This document shows positions 36,177-45,082 of a stretch of DNA of 64,000 bases, piece after piece. The notes under the pieces were generated by a model. The model was not told where the DNA came from. It saw nothing but the letters and a program-made list of their open reading frames with translations, and made no database searches. Made by a program: the position numbers and the translations under genes. Position 1 is the stretch's first letter. Every line of letters begins with the position of its first letter. The stretch is from an uncultured Roseburia sp. (GTDB taxonomy: Bacteria > Bacillota > Clostridia > Lachnospirales > Lachnospiraceae), in the NCBI GenBank assembly GCA_934358955.1, contig CAKRLC010000003.1, forward strand, positions 1-64,000, read 5' to 3'.

Positions 36177-38420
36177 ATGAGCGAGAAGAAATTTAATATC
36201 TGGAAAATAATAATGGCACTGGGGATGCTGTTGGCTTTCCTCAGTTTTTTTCTGACACAGAAAAAGGAACTGCAGGTGTATACCTACGCAGGCGAGGATG
36301 TTCCGTACAACTATTTTGATGAAGAAGATGCGCAGCCGATCACACACATGGTGAATTTGAAAAGAGGATCCTATCATGTCATGGTAGATTATGAGACAGA
36401 AAGCGAAGCCTCCTGTGAGACTTTTATGACCAGATCTTATGGACAGACTGGTGGGGATGTCGTCCTTTTTGTAAAGGAAAATAATCAGCAGGATTATGAG
36501 ATCATGCTGTATGGAAATGCAGACAACTATTATCTTATGTCAGCAAGCCCGGATCTTGCGATTTCAAAGATTACATTTACGGAGACGAGAAAGTATTACA
36601 GGGTACTGAGTTTTATAGCGTTCTTGGTATTTTTTACAGGATTTGCCGCAGTTTCCTTAAAGAAGAGTGGAAAGTGGGACGCCTTACCAGGGGAAAAGAA
36701 GCAGGTACTGTTTTTTATCGTGGCAATCGGTATCCTTTCATCTGCTCCGTTATTTACAAATTATTTATGGACCGGCTCGGATGATCTTCGATTCCATCTG
36801 ATGAGGATCGAAGGACTTTCAGAAGGCATAAGACGGGGATATCTTCCTGTGAAGATGCAGCCATTGTGGCTCAATGACCATGGATATCCGGTATCTGTGA
36901 TGTATGGAGATTTGCTATTGTATATCCCGGCAGCCATCCGCCTGATCGGATTCCCGTTACAGACCGCATATAAGTGTTATGTTTTTCTGATCAACATTCT
37001 GACAGCAGCAGGTTCTTATTGTGTTGGAAAAACAATTTCCGGCAGCTGGAAAAAAGGACTGGTCCTCAGCTTTTTATATACGTTTTCTGTATACCGGATC
37101 ATGAATTTGTATTACAGAAGCGCACTTGGAGAATTTACAGGCATGGCGTTGCTGCCATTTATCTTTCTCGGCTTGTGGAAGCTTTTTCACAGCCAGTCCA
37201 AAAAGGAGACAGACCGTAGCCTGTTATTATTGCTGGTCAGCTATACGCTGTTGCTGGAGTCGCATTTGCTGAGCTTTATGATGGCAATTGTTTTTTCCGT
37301 GTTTTATTGCCTTTTAAATTGGAAGGCATTTTGTAAGAATTTTCTGCCGCTTGTAAAGACTGCGGTTGTAACGATTATTTTAAATCTTGGCTTTTTGGTC
37401 CCGATGCTTGATACGATGGCAAAGGAAAGCATGACAACGATCGATAATGACCGGTTTAACATGCAGGAATGGGGACTTCACATTCCGCAGATTTTCCAGA
37501 TGTTTTCTATTTCAACAGAAAACAGTGGATATTATACAGCAGGGCAGGGAATTCTTGATGAGCGTCTGATGGGAGTAGGAATTGCTTTTGGTGCAGTTCT
37601 TGTACTGTATATATGGCAGCTGGTGACTGGTTATAGGCAAGTGGAAGAGAATCTTGGAAAAGAAGGGCTTGGACAGTCAAAGAAGTTGTTTTTCCTGACG
37701 ATGCTGTGTGTATTTATGACAACATATCTGTTCCCATGGAAATGGATCGAGGGGATTCCGGGTATTGGGTCTTTTCTGGCACCTTATCAGTTCGCATGGC
37801 GCTTCACACAGATGGCGCTTGTATTTGGTCTGATGCTTGGTGCATATACCTTCAAAAATCTGGACACTGTAGTAAAAGAGGGGACAAAGACTGCCGTTCT
37901 AACGACAATTTGCATCCTTGCATTGATAACAGGAAGCTTTAGCATGGAAGCCCGCATGCAGGGAACGACACCAATGTATGTGACCGGAGCCGGAGGGCTG
38001 GATACAAGACTTGCGGTAGCAAATGGAGAGTATCTGCCTGAAAATACATATGCCGTTATGATAAACCGGGACAGACCGGAGCCGGAGGAAGGTTGTATTG
38101 TAACTGGCTTTGCAAAAGAAAAGGGCGTTATGACGATCTGGTGCGAGAATCCGTTGGACAGAGATGCTTATGTGAAGGTGCCGGTGATCGCTTACCGAGG
38201 TTATCATGCTGTGAGTCCGGAATATGGTATGGAATTCTACATATCAAAGGATTATCAGAATGTGGCGATGGTCATTGTACCAGCTGGTTACAACGGAACG
38301 ATCAAAGTGTATTTTAAGGAACCGAAGCTATGGCGGCTTACCGAAATGATATCAATTATAACAGCGATTTTGCTTGTAATTTTTTTATGGAAAAAGAAGA
38401 ATAAGAAAGGCGGATTATAA
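36177..38420 (+). CDS. Large GT-C-like membrane protein (PF10131/YfhO-type)
   Basis: A 747-residue protein: one N-terminal helix, an extracellular beta domain (about 30-135), some ten to twelve membrane helices, and a C-terminal extracellular domain with a last helix. The motif LWTGSDDLRFHLMRIEGLSE, just after a helix, and YGDLLLYIPA are those of the membrane '6-pyruvoyl-tetrahydropterin synthase-related' / YfhO group. These have the GT-C fold and probably transfer sugars from polyprenyl-phosphate donors outside the cell. Downstream genes make a CDP-6-deoxyhexose and a lipid-linked sugar, for which this could be the final transferase (inference). Confidence 0.75.
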   Translation: MSEKKFNIWKIIMALGMLLAFLSFFLTQKKELQVYTYAGEDVPYNYFDEEDAQPITHMVNLKRGSYHVMVDYETESEASCETFMTRSYGQTGGDVVLFVKENNQQDYEIMLYGNADNYYLMSASPDLAISKITFTETRKYYRVLSFIAFLVFFTGFAAVSLKKSGKWDALPGEKKQVLFFIVAIGILSSAPLFTNYLWTGSDDLRFHLMRIEGLSEGIRRGYLPVKMQPLWLNDHGYPVSVMYGDLLLYIPAAIRLIGFPLQTAYKCYVFLINILTAAGSYCVGKTISGSWKKGLVLSFLYTFSVYRIMNLYYRSALGEFTGMALLPFIFLGLWKLFHSQSKKETDRSLLLLLVSYTLLLESHLLSFMMAIVFSVFYCLLNWKAFCKNFLPLVKTAVVTIILNLGFLVPMLDTMAKESMTTIDNDRFNMQEWGLHIPQIFQMFSISTENSGYYTAGQGILDERLMGVGIAFGAVLVLYIWQLVTGYRQVEENLGKEGLGQSKKLFFLTMLCVFMTTYLFPWKWIEGIPGIGSFLAPYQFAWRFTQMALVFGLMLGAYTFKNLDTVVKEGTKTAVLTTICILALITGSFSMEARMQGTTPMYVTGAGGLDTRLAVANGEYLPENTYAVMINRDRPEPEEGCIVTGFAKEKGVMTIWCENPLDRDAYVKVPVIAYRGYHAVSPEYGMEFYISKDYQNVAMVIVPAGYNGTIKVYFKEPKLWRLTEMISIITAILLVIFLWKKKNKKGGL

Positions 38421-38422
38421 AA

Positions 38423-39205
38423 ATGAAAGTAGTTATTTTAGCAGGCGGACTTGGAACAAGAATCTCAGAAGAATCACATTTAAAACCAAAGCCAATGATC
38501 GAGATCGGTGGACAGCCGATATTATGGCATATCATGAAGGAATATTCCTACTATGGCTTTAATGAGTTTGTAATCTGCGCAGGATATAAGCAGCATGTCA
38601 TTAAGGAGTATTTTGCAGATTATTACCTGCACCGTTCGGATGTTACCTTTGATTTTTCCAAAGAAAATGCCATGATGATCCACAATAATGTGGCAGAGCC
38701 ATGGAAGGTTACGATCGTTGATACCGGCCTGAATACATTAACCGGTGGAAGAATAAAAAGAGTAAAAGATTATATCGGTGATGAGACGTTTATGCTGACT
38801 TACGGTGACGGAGTATGTGATGTAAATATCAGAGATCTGTATGAATATCACAAGAAGAATGGAAAGCTTGCCACTATGACAGCAATCCAGCCTGGCAGCC
38901 GTTTTGGTACACTGGATATCGATCCGGAAGCTGGCGCGATCCGTGCATTTGCAGAAAAGAGAAAAGAAGATGGCGGCTGGATCAATGGCGGCTATATGGT
39001 ATTAGAGCCATCTGTGATCGATTATATCGAAGGAGACCAGACTACATTTGAGAGGGAGCCGTTAGAGAGACTGGCAGCAGAAGGACAGCTTCAGGCATAC
39101 CGTTATGACGGATTCTGGCAGTGTATGGATACACTCCGCGATAAAACACAGTTAGAAGAGCTGCTTGAGAAGAATAGTGCACCATGGAAGGTATGGAACG
39201 AATAA
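38423..39205 (+). CDS. rfbF: Glucose-1-phosphate cytidylyltransferase
   Basis: A 260-residue nucleotidyltransferase of the usual RfbF/DdhA length. The N-terminus MKVVILAGGLGTRISEES, followed by KPKPMIEIGGQPILWHI, is characteristic of the CTP-specific subfamily, as are TYGDGVCDV and FWQCMDTLRDK. It makes CDP-glucose from CTP and glucose-1-phosphate. The following CDP-glucose dehydratase supports the assignment. Starts 2 bases after the membrane-protein gene. Confidence 0.95.
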   Translation: MKVVILAGGLGTRISEESHLKPKPMIEIGGQPILWHIMKEYSYYGFNEFVICAGYKQHVIKEYFADYYLHRSDVTFDFSKENAMMIHNNVAEPWKVTIVDTGLNTLTGGRIKRVKDYIGDETFMLTYGDGVCDVNIRDLYEYHKKNGKLATMTAIQPGSRFGTLDIDPEAGAIRAFAEKRKEDGGWINGGYMVLEPSVIDYIEGDQTTFEREPLERLAAEGQLQAYRYDGFWQCMDTLRDKTQLEELLEKNSAPWKVWNE

Positions 39206-40257
39206 TGGACTGGACATTTTATAAAGGAAAAAAAGTATTGATAACAGGACACACGGGATTCAAGGGATCCTGGATGTGTAAAGTGCTTCTGATGCAGGGG
39301 GCAGAGGTGATCGGATATGCATTAAAAGCTCCGACAGAGCCGGCGCTTTTTGACCTGCTCGGACTGGAACAGAAGATGACCTCGATCGAAGGGGATATCC
39401 GCGATTTAGAGCATTTGAACAAAGTGTTTGACCAGTATCAGCCGGAGATCGTGATCCATATGGCTGCACAGCCGATCGTAAGGGAAAGCTATGCCAATCC
39501 GGTATACACCTATGATACGAATGTGATGGGTACGGTCAATCTGTTAGAAGCAGTAAGGCTTCACAAATGTGTGAAGTCTGTAGTAAATGTAACAACGGAC
39601 AAGGTATACAAGAATAATGAGTGGGAATGGGGATATCGTGAAAATGATATTTTAGATGGTTATGATCCATATTCTAATTCAAAATCATGCTCTGAGCTGG
39701 TAACCAATTCTTACAAGAAATCCTTTTTCCAGACGGAGGAAGTAGCGGTATCGACCTGCAGAGCCGGAAATGTCATTGGCGGCGGTGATTTTGCAGCAGA
39801 CCGTATTATCCCGGACTGTGTACGGGCGCAGATCGCAGGAAAGGAGATTCTTGTGCGTAATCCGTATTCCACAAGACCATACCAGCATGTGTTAGAACCA
39901 GTGTGTACCTATCTGGAGCTTGCAAGTCTGCAGTATATGGAGAAAGAACGTTATGAAGGTTCCTATAATGTAGGACCGGATGAGTGTGACTGTGTAACAA
40001 CCGGAGAGCTTGTCGATCTGTTCTGCAAATTGTGGGGAGAGAAGGCATCCTGGAAGGATCTTTCCGAAAAAAATGCACCGCATGAAGCAGGCTTCTTAAA
40101 GCTTGACTGTTCAAAGATCAAACAGAAGCTTGGCTGGAAACCGAGGTGGCACATTGAGGATGCAGTGGAAAAGAGTGTTGCATGGAGCAAGGCTTACCTG
40201 GCAGGTTCCGATCTCAATGAAGAGATGGAAAGACAGATAAAAGAGTATTTACAGTAA
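39205..40257 (+). CDS. rfbG: CDP-glucose 4,6-dehydratase
   Basis: About 350 residues; an NAD-dependent short-chain dehydratase. I use ATG 39205, which overlaps the rfbF stop (TAATG), rather than ATG 39184 or 39193. The Rossmann motif VLITGHTGFKGSWM, MAAQPIVRESY, NVTTDKVYKN and the catalytic YSNSK (YxxxK) are those of RfbG/DdhB. It converts CDP-glucose to CDP-4-keto-6-deoxy-glucose, the branch point for CDP-dideoxy and CDP-6-deoxy sugars. Confidence 0.95.
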   Translation: MDWTFYKGKKVLITGHTGFKGSWMCKVLLMQGAEVIGYALKAPTEPALFDLLGLEQKMTSIEGDIRDLEHLNKVFDQYQPEIVIHMAAQPIVRESYANPVYTYDTNVMGTVNLLEAVRLHKCVKSVVNVTTDKVYKNNEWEWGYRENDILDGYDPYSNSKSCSELVTNSYKKSFFQTEEVAVSTCRAGNVIGGGDFAADRIIPDCVRAQIAGKEILVRNPYSTRPYQHVLEPVCTYLELASLQYMEKERYEGSYNVGPDECDCVTTGELVDLFCKLWGEKASWKDLSEKNAPHEAGFLKLDCSKIKQKLGWKPRWHIEDAVEKSVAWSKAYLAGSDLNEEMERQIKEYLQ

Positions 40258-40275
40258 ATGACGAGGAGTGATCGA

Positions 40276-41205
40276 ATGAAAAAGGTAATCGTATCCGGGG
40301 CAAATGGTTTTGTCGGAGGGGCAGTCGTAGAAGAATTGCTGGCAAATGGAATTTCGGTCGTAGCATTGGTTCATGATCCTAAGACATGCAGATTCAAAGA
40401 GACAGAACAGTTAAAGATTTATAAATTTTCCCTGGAGAATGCATGGGATGTAAAAGATATTTTAAAAGAAGAACAGGCAGAGGTATTTTACCATTTTGCA
40501 TGGATGGGTTCTGCAGGCCCGTCAAGGGCTGATACAGCACTTCAGCTTCAGAATGCACAGTGGACCGTGGATTGCTTAAGAATGGCAAAGGAAGCAGGCT
40601 GTACACGCTTCGTATGTGCAGGAAGCATTATGGAAAAAGAAACAATGGAAGCTGCTTTTAAACAGGAGAATAAACCGGGACTTGGTTATATCTATGGAAG
40701 TGGCAAGCTGGTAGCACATACGATGTGCAAATCCGTAGCAGCAGACATTGGGATAGAACTGGAATGGGCGATGATCACCAATGCGTATGGAATTGGGGAA
40801 AGAAGCCCACGTATGCTCAACACGACAGTACAGAAATGTATCCGTGGGGAAAATCCGCAGTTTACAGCAGGTACACAGAATTATGATTTTGTATACATTG
40901 ACGATGTGGCGAGAGCTTTCCGCCTGATCGGGGAAAAAGGAAAACCGTTCTGTGAATATCTGATCGGTTCTTCCACGGCAAGACCATTAAAAGAATTCTT
41001 ACTGGAAATGAAGGATGCAATCGCACCGGAACTGGATTTTATTTTCGGAGATATCCCATACACAGGAGTGAATCAGCCATTAGAGGATTTTGACTGCTCT
41101 AAGTTGGAAGCAGATACCGGTTTTAAAGCAGAAGTCGGATTTGCAGAAGGATGCAAAAAAACAAGGGATTGGTGGGTCGAAGTACTCAGAGAGGAAAAAG
41201 AATGA
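40276..41205 (+). CDS. NAD(P)-dependent sugar 4-ketoreductase/epimerase-like protein
   Basis: About 309 residues. Start ATG 40276 is chosen because GAGGAG at 40262-40267 lies 8 bases before it; the ATG at 40258 would put the RBS inside the gene. Extended short-chain dehydrogenase: VIVSGANGFVGGAVVEELL, a FAWMGS segment and YIYGSGKL as the YxxxK site. In this operon it probably reduces the 4-keto group of a CDP-6-deoxyhexose, as RfbJ- or Alt-type reductases do. The product stereochemistry cannot be read from sequence. Confidence 0.8.
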   Translation: MKKVIVSGANGFVGGAVVEELLANGISVVALVHDPKTCRFKETEQLKIYKFSLENAWDVKDILKEEQAEVFYHFAWMGSAGPSRADTALQLQNAQWTVDCLRMAKEAGCTRFVCAGSIMEKETMEAAFKQENKPGLGYIYGSGKLVAHTMCKSVAADIGIELEWAMITNAYGIGERSPRMLNTTVQKCIRGENPQFTAGTQNYDFVYIDDVARAFRLIGEKGKPFCEYLIGSSTARPLKEFLLEMKDAIAPELDFIFGDIPYTGVNQPLEDFDCSKLEADTGFKAEVGFAEGCKKTRDWWVEVLREEKE

Positions 41206-41777
41206 TACAGAAATTTGAATTTGAACAGACAGAAATAGAAGGTCTTATAAAAGTAACTCCGTTTAATGCAGATGATATCCGTGGATGCTTTACAAAAGAT
41301 TATTCCAAAGAAATCTTTGAACAGAACGGGATCAAGCATGATCTTGCGGAAGTATTTTATACCACTTCTTACAAAGGCGTGATCAGGGCACTGCATTTCC
41401 AGAGAGAGAAGCAGCAGCCAAAGCTGGTCAGATGCATCAGCGGACATGTCTATGATGTGGTAGTTGATCTCAGAAAAGACAGTCCTACTTTTAAAAAGTG
41501 GCTTGGATTTGACCTGATCGGGGAAAAACACAATGAGATTTTAGTGCCGGCAGGCTGTGCACATGGATATCTCGTATTAGAGCCTTCCATCGTAAGCTAT
41601 AAATGTGCAGAAAAGTTTTACGGTGAATATGATGATGGAATCATGTGGGATGACAAGGACATTGCAGTAGAATGGCCGATCGAGAAGGTTGGTGGAATGG
41701 AACACATCATACTGGCAGACAAAGATAAGAATCTGCAGACGTTCCAGCAGTTTATGGATAATTATGGAGGCTTTTAA
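41202..41777 (+). CDS. RmlC-like nucleotide-sugar 3,5-epimerase
   Basis: About 191 residues, starting at ATG 41202 in an ATGA overlap with the previous gene, with GAGG upstream; a longer frame from 41151 lies inside that gene. Cupin motifs DIRGCFTKDYS, VIRALHFQ (catalytic His region), GHVYDVVVDLRKDSPTF and VPAGCAHGYLVL are those of dTDP-4-keto-6-deoxyglucose 3,5-epimerases. Because the operon makes a CDP sugar, it probably acts on CDP-4-keto-6-deoxyglucose, giving an L-configured 6-deoxyhexose after reduction. Confidence 0.85.
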   Translation: MIQKFEFEQTEIEGLIKVTPFNADDIRGCFTKDYSKEIFEQNGIKHDLAEVFYTTSYKGVIRALHFQREKQQPKLVRCISGHVYDVVVDLRKDSPTFKKWLGFDLIGEKHNEILVPAGCAHGYLVLEPSIVSYKCAEKFYGEYDDGIMWDDKDIAVEWPIEKVGGMEHIILADKDKNLQTFQQFMDNYGGF

Positions 41778-42727
41778 TGGAAGCGGGACGAAAAAAAATA
41801 AGTATGGTGATACCAACTTATAATGAAAAAGATAATATTTTTGATGATTATAATCGTTTAAAAGGCATTATGGACCGTGATCTGAAGGATTATGATTATG
41901 AAATGCTCTTTATTGATAATTTTTCAAATGACGGAACAAGAGAAGAGCTTCGGATCCTTGCTAAAAAGGATAAAAATGTAAAAATTATTTTAAATGGCAA
42001 TAATTTTGGCTGGATGAGGTCTTCTTTTTACGGAATGACCCAGACGACAGGAGACTGTACGGTGCTGCTTGCAGCAGATATGCAGGAGCCGCCGGAGGTG
42101 ATGGTCGACTTTGTAAGGGAATGGGAAAAAGGTTATAAGGTTGTGATCGGAATTAAGAGCAAGAGTAAGGAAAACAAGCTGATGTATTTCCTGCGGAACT
42201 GTTATTATAATTTCCTTGAAAAGATCACAGAAAACCATCACATTAAGCAGTTTATGGGCTTTGGACTCTATGATAAGGATTTCATTGAGATCTTAAGAAA
42301 GTTAGATGATCCGGTACCATATTTCCGCGGTATTGTTGCGGAACTTGGATATAAGATGAAGAAGATCGAATATGTCCAGGAGCGAAGAAAAAAAGGAAAG
42401 ACACATTTTAACTTTTTCAGAATCTACGATCTTGCCATGTTAGGGATCACTTCCTATTCAAAGGTTTTAATGAGAATTGCAACGTTACTCGGATTTGGAA
42501 TTTCCGGGATCTCAATTGTGATCGCAATCGTAACTTTTATCTTAAAAGTATTCCGGATCATCAACTATCCGGTAGGTATTGCAGCGATTAGCATAGGGGT
42601 GTTTGCACTTGGCGGCATCAATCTGTTTTTCATTGGTCTGGTGGGAGAATACATTCTGAATATGAACACCAGAATCATGAAGAGACCACTGGTTGTAGAA
42701 GAAGAACGGATCAATTTTGACGAATAG
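41777..42727 (+). CDS. Polyprenyl-phosphate glycosyltransferase (GtrB/ArnC-like GT2)
   Basis: A 316-residue GT2 (KISMVIPTYNEKDNIFDDY, LFIDNFSNDGT, LAADMQEPPE) with two C-terminal membrane helices (about 232-258 and 268-292), as in GtrB and ArnC. It would load the sugar onto undecaprenyl phosphate. The ATG overlaps the previous stop (TAATG). Two small flippase-like genes follow, as in arn-type operons. Confidence 0.9.
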   Translation: MEAGRKKISMVIPTYNEKDNIFDDYNRLKGIMDRDLKDYDYEMLFIDNFSNDGTREELRILAKKDKNVKIILNGNNFGWMRSSFYGMTQTTGDCTVLLAADMQEPPEVMVDFVREWEKGYKVVIGIKSKSKENKLMYFLRNCYYNFLEKITENHHIKQFMGFGLYDKDFIEILRKLDDPVPYFRGIVAELGYKMKKIEYVQERRKKGKTHFNFFRIYDLAMLGITSYSKVLMRIATLLGFGISGISIVIAIVTFILKVFRIINYPVGIAAISIGVFALGGINLFFIGLVGEYILNMNTRIMKRPLVVEEERINFDE

Positions 42728-42738
42728 GAATTGAAAAA

Positions 42739-43086
42739 ATGTTAGAATCGATGAAGAAAAACGGAAAGGGTATGATCTTGATGCTCTGCTCTGCGATCTG
42801 TGCCTGTACAGGACAGATTTTATGGAAGATTTCCGTGCAGGATGAGCTGAATCTGCTGATCGCGGTCATTGGATTTGGACTGTATGGATTAGGGGCATTA
42901 TTTATGATCATTTCCTACAAATTCGGAAAGCTTTCTGTGCTGCAGCCGATACAGAGTGTGAATTATATACTGAGTCTGTTTTTGGGAGCGCTCGTATTTC
43001 AGGAAGCGATCACAGGAAAGAAAATTATCGGAGTTGTAATTATTATTATCGGAGTATTATGCATAGCCGGAGGTGATAAGGAATGA
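42739..43086 (+). CDS. Small four-helix membrane protein, ArnE/SMR-like flippase subunit
   Basis: A 115-residue EamA/small-multidrug-resistance-type protein with four helices. GLYGLGALFMIISYKFGKLSVLQPIQS resembles the helix 2-3 region of ArnE/EmrE proteins (shown here in two blocks: GLYGLGALFMIISY and KFGKLSVLQP). Its neighbour is a second such protein, overlapping by ATGA, so they probably form a heterodimer that flips the polyprenyl-phosphate sugar made by the preceding GT2. Confidence 0.8.
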   Translation: MLESMKKNGKGMILMLCSAICACTGQILWKISVQDELNLLIAVIGFGLYGLGALFMIISYKFGKLSVLQPIQSVNYILSLFLGALVFQEAITGKKIIGVVIIIIGVLCIAGGDKE

Positions 43087-43415
43087 TCAAATATTTACCA
43101 CTTGTACTGGCAATGACAGTAACGGCGGCTTTTGCATCACTTTTTTTGAAAAAGGCATCCGGGAAACTGAATTCTCTTGTGACGCTTTTATTAAATAAAG
43201 ATATTTATATTGGCGGAGTCTTATACTGTCTGGCAGCGCTGATCAATATTATTGTATTAAAATTTTTAGATTATTCGATCGTAATGCCTCTTGGAGCACT
43301 TACTTATGTGTGGACGATGATCATCTCAGCTTTGATTTTAAAAGAAAAGGTTTCAAAGCAGAATATTGTTGGTGTGTTTTTGATTATTTTAGGGGCAGCA
43401 GTGATCGCATTGTAG
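43083..43415 (+). CDS. Small four-helix membrane protein, ArnF/SMR-like flippase subunit
   Basis: A 110-residue EamA/SMR-like protein with four helices (VTAAFASLFLKKASGKL at the N-terminus, VMPLGALTYVWTMI in the middle). It overlaps its partner by 4 bases. Together they resemble ArnE/ArnF, which flip aminoarabinosyl-undecaprenyl phosphate in Gram-negative bacteria. Here the cargo is probably another lipid-linked sugar. Last gene of the operon; a structured repeat follows. Confidence 0.8.
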   Translation: MIKYLPLVLAMTVTAAFASLFLKKASGKLNSLVTLLLNKDIYIGGVLYCLAALINIIVLKFLDYSIVMPLGALTYVWTMIISALILKEKVSKQNIVGVFLIILGAAVIAL

Positions 43416-43440
43416 AGCGGAAGAAATGCAGACTGTGTTT

Positions 43441-43596
43441 GTCGGAAGATAAAAAGAAAGTTTCCTGGTTTCATTGTGCAGGGCATTCCGATGAGCCTCT
43501 GAAAGCGAACATCGTGTTCAGCAATGGCTTCCACGATGTTTGAGTCTCATCTTCATTGCACAAGGAGAAACCCGGAAACTTTCTTTGATCTTCCGA
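43441..43596 (-). repeat. Structured repeat element, copy A
   Basis: Inverted copy of a three-member family. The outer arms, 43441-43472 and 43566-43596, are reverse complements over about 31 bases with only one gap and two mismatches. Inside, TTGTGCA (43474-43480) pairs with TGCACAA (43557-43563), GATGAG (43490-43495) with CTCATC (43546-43551), and AACATCGTG (43508-43516) with CACGATGTT (43532-43540). The core matches copies B and C, while the arms do not. It lies between the ArnF-like gene and the amidohydrolase gene, where it could act as a terminator or be an RNA gene. Confidence 0.8.
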
Positions 43597-43706
43597 CCGA
43601 TATACGTTACTGGGATTGACTTTGGAATAATGAACAGATACTGAAAAGGATACAAAATCATAACTTGGGTGAATGAGAGCGGATATGCAATAAGGAGGTA
43701 TAAAAG

Positions 43707-44990
43707 ATGAAATATGCCTACAAAAATGGAGTGATTTTAAATGGAACGAAGGACATGCAGCCGGAAGAAGGGAAAATGATCCTGACAGACGGTGAAATGA
43801 TCACGGACATTGTGCCGGCAAAAACGGTGCTGGAAGAAGAGTATAAGGAGATTGACCTGCACGGCTGTTATATTATGCCGGGACTGATCAATATGCATGT
43901 TCATCTTGCAGGAAATGGCAAGCCGCAGAAAAAACAGCGTGATAATGAAAAGCTGGTAAAAACACTGATGGGAACGCCGCTTTCCCGTGCAATTACATAT
44001 AAGGTTGTTGCAGGATTTGCAAGGGAAGAACTTTTAAGCGGTGTGACAACGATCCGTACCGTGGGAGGACTTGGCGCTTTCGATACAAAGCTCAGGGATG
44101 AGATTGCGGCAGGAAAGAAAGTCGGACCAAGGATCCTTGCTGCCAATGAGGGAATTTCCGTTCCGGGAGGACACATGGCTGGTTCTGTGGCGGTTGCAGC
44201 AGACAATATTGCAGAGGCGCTTGCCCAGGTGGAAGAAGCAAGAAAAGAGAATGTGGATCTCATTAAGCTTATGGTTACAGGCGGAGTACTGGATGCAAAG
44301 GAAAAAGGTGTTCCGGGTGAACTGAAAATGCCGCCTGAAATGATCAAAGCAGTCTGTGAGAGAGCACACGGTCTTGGATATAAAGTAGCAGCCCATGTAG
44401 AGTCCCCGGAAGGAGTGCGTGTTGCACTGGAAAATGGTGTTGATTCGATCGAGCATGGAGCAAAAATGGACGCTGAGATGATCGGCCTGTTTAAAGAGCG
44501 CGGTGCATTTTTGTGCACAACGCTTTCTCCGGCACTTCCATATGCCCTGTTTGACCGTTCCATTACGAATGCGAGTGAAGTGGAGCAGTTTAATGGAAAT
44601 GTTGTTTTTGAAGGAATTATTGATTGTGCAAAACAGGCACTTGAAAACGGCATTCCGGTCGTGCTCGGAAATGATGTTGGCTGTCCATGGATCACACAGT
44701 ATGATTTCTGGAGAGAACTGTATTATTTCCAGAAGTATGTAGGTGTATCTGCCGCGTTTGCACTTTATACTGCAACCGGACGCGCCGCAGAGCTTGCTGG
44801 CATCGGCGACATCACGGGAACGCTTGAAAAAGGTAAATGTGCAGATATGATCGTGACATCAAAAAATCCGCTCGAAGATCTGCGCGCACTGCGCCACATT
44901 GACATGGTCGTCACAGGCGGAACCGTGATCGAACAACCGAAGGTAAAAATCAATCCGGTTGTGGAGACAGAACTGGACAAGTTTTTATAA
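43707..44990 (+). CDS. Metal-dependent amidohydrolase (imidazolonepropionase/prolidase-like)
   Basis: A 427-residue amidohydrolase-superfamily enzyme. The metal-binding HxH is His64-Val-His66 in PGLINMHVHLAG; DLIKLMVTGGV carries the likely bridging lysine; VAAHVESPEG and SIEHGAKMD give two more histidines; the late acidic site is LGNDVGCPW. Relatives hydrolyse Xaa-Pro dipeptides, cyclic amides or arginine/lysine carboxypeptidase substrates; the substrate is not predictable. AAGGAGG precedes the ATG. A single-gene unit ending in a terminator, seemingly unrelated to the glycan genes. Confidence 0.85.
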   Translation: MKYAYKNGVILNGTKDMQPEEGKMILTDGEMITDIVPAKTVLEEEYKEIDLHGCYIMPGLINMHVHLAGNGKPQKKQRDNEKLVKTLMGTPLSRAITYKVVAGFAREELLSGVTTIRTVGGLGAFDTKLRDEIAAGKKVGPRILAANEGISVPGGHMAGSVAVAADNIAEALAQVEEARKENVDLIKLMVTGGVLDAKEKGVPGELKMPPEMIKAVCERAHGLGYKVAAHVESPEGVRVALENGVDSIEHGAKMDAEMIGLFKERGAFLCTTLSPALPYALFDRSITNASEVEQFNGNVVFEGIIDCAKQALENGIPVVLGNDVGCPWITQYDFWRELYYFQKYVGVSAAFALYTATGRAAELAGIGDITGTLEKGKCADMIVTSKNPLEDLRALRHIDMVVTGGTVIEQPKVKINPVVETELDKFL

Positions 44991-45030
44991 AAGATTGTCA
45001 GCCGGGAAAAACACTGACAAACTATAGAAA

Positions 45031-45068
45031 ATGATGCAGGAGTGAACAGGCTTCTGCGTCATTTTTTT
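45031..45068 (+). terminator. Rho-independent terminator after the amidohydrolase gene
   Basis: ATGATGCAGGAG (45031-45042) pairs with CTTCTGCGTCAT (45051-45062) through ten Watson-Crick and two G-T pairs, followed by seven T residues. Confidence 0.88.
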
Positions 45069-45082
45069 GTATAAAATATTTT

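Noticed and set aside
38423-41777. dTDP-rhamnose (rml) operon
   Set aside because: The nucleotidyltransferase and dehydratase are of the CTP/CDP-glucose type (RfbF/RfbG), not RmlA/RmlB, although the epimerase is RmlC-like.
43901-44695. Long open frame (264 codons) on the - strand
   Set aside because: It is antisense to the well-supported amidohydrolase gene, has no RBS and has a composition typical of a codon-usage shadow.
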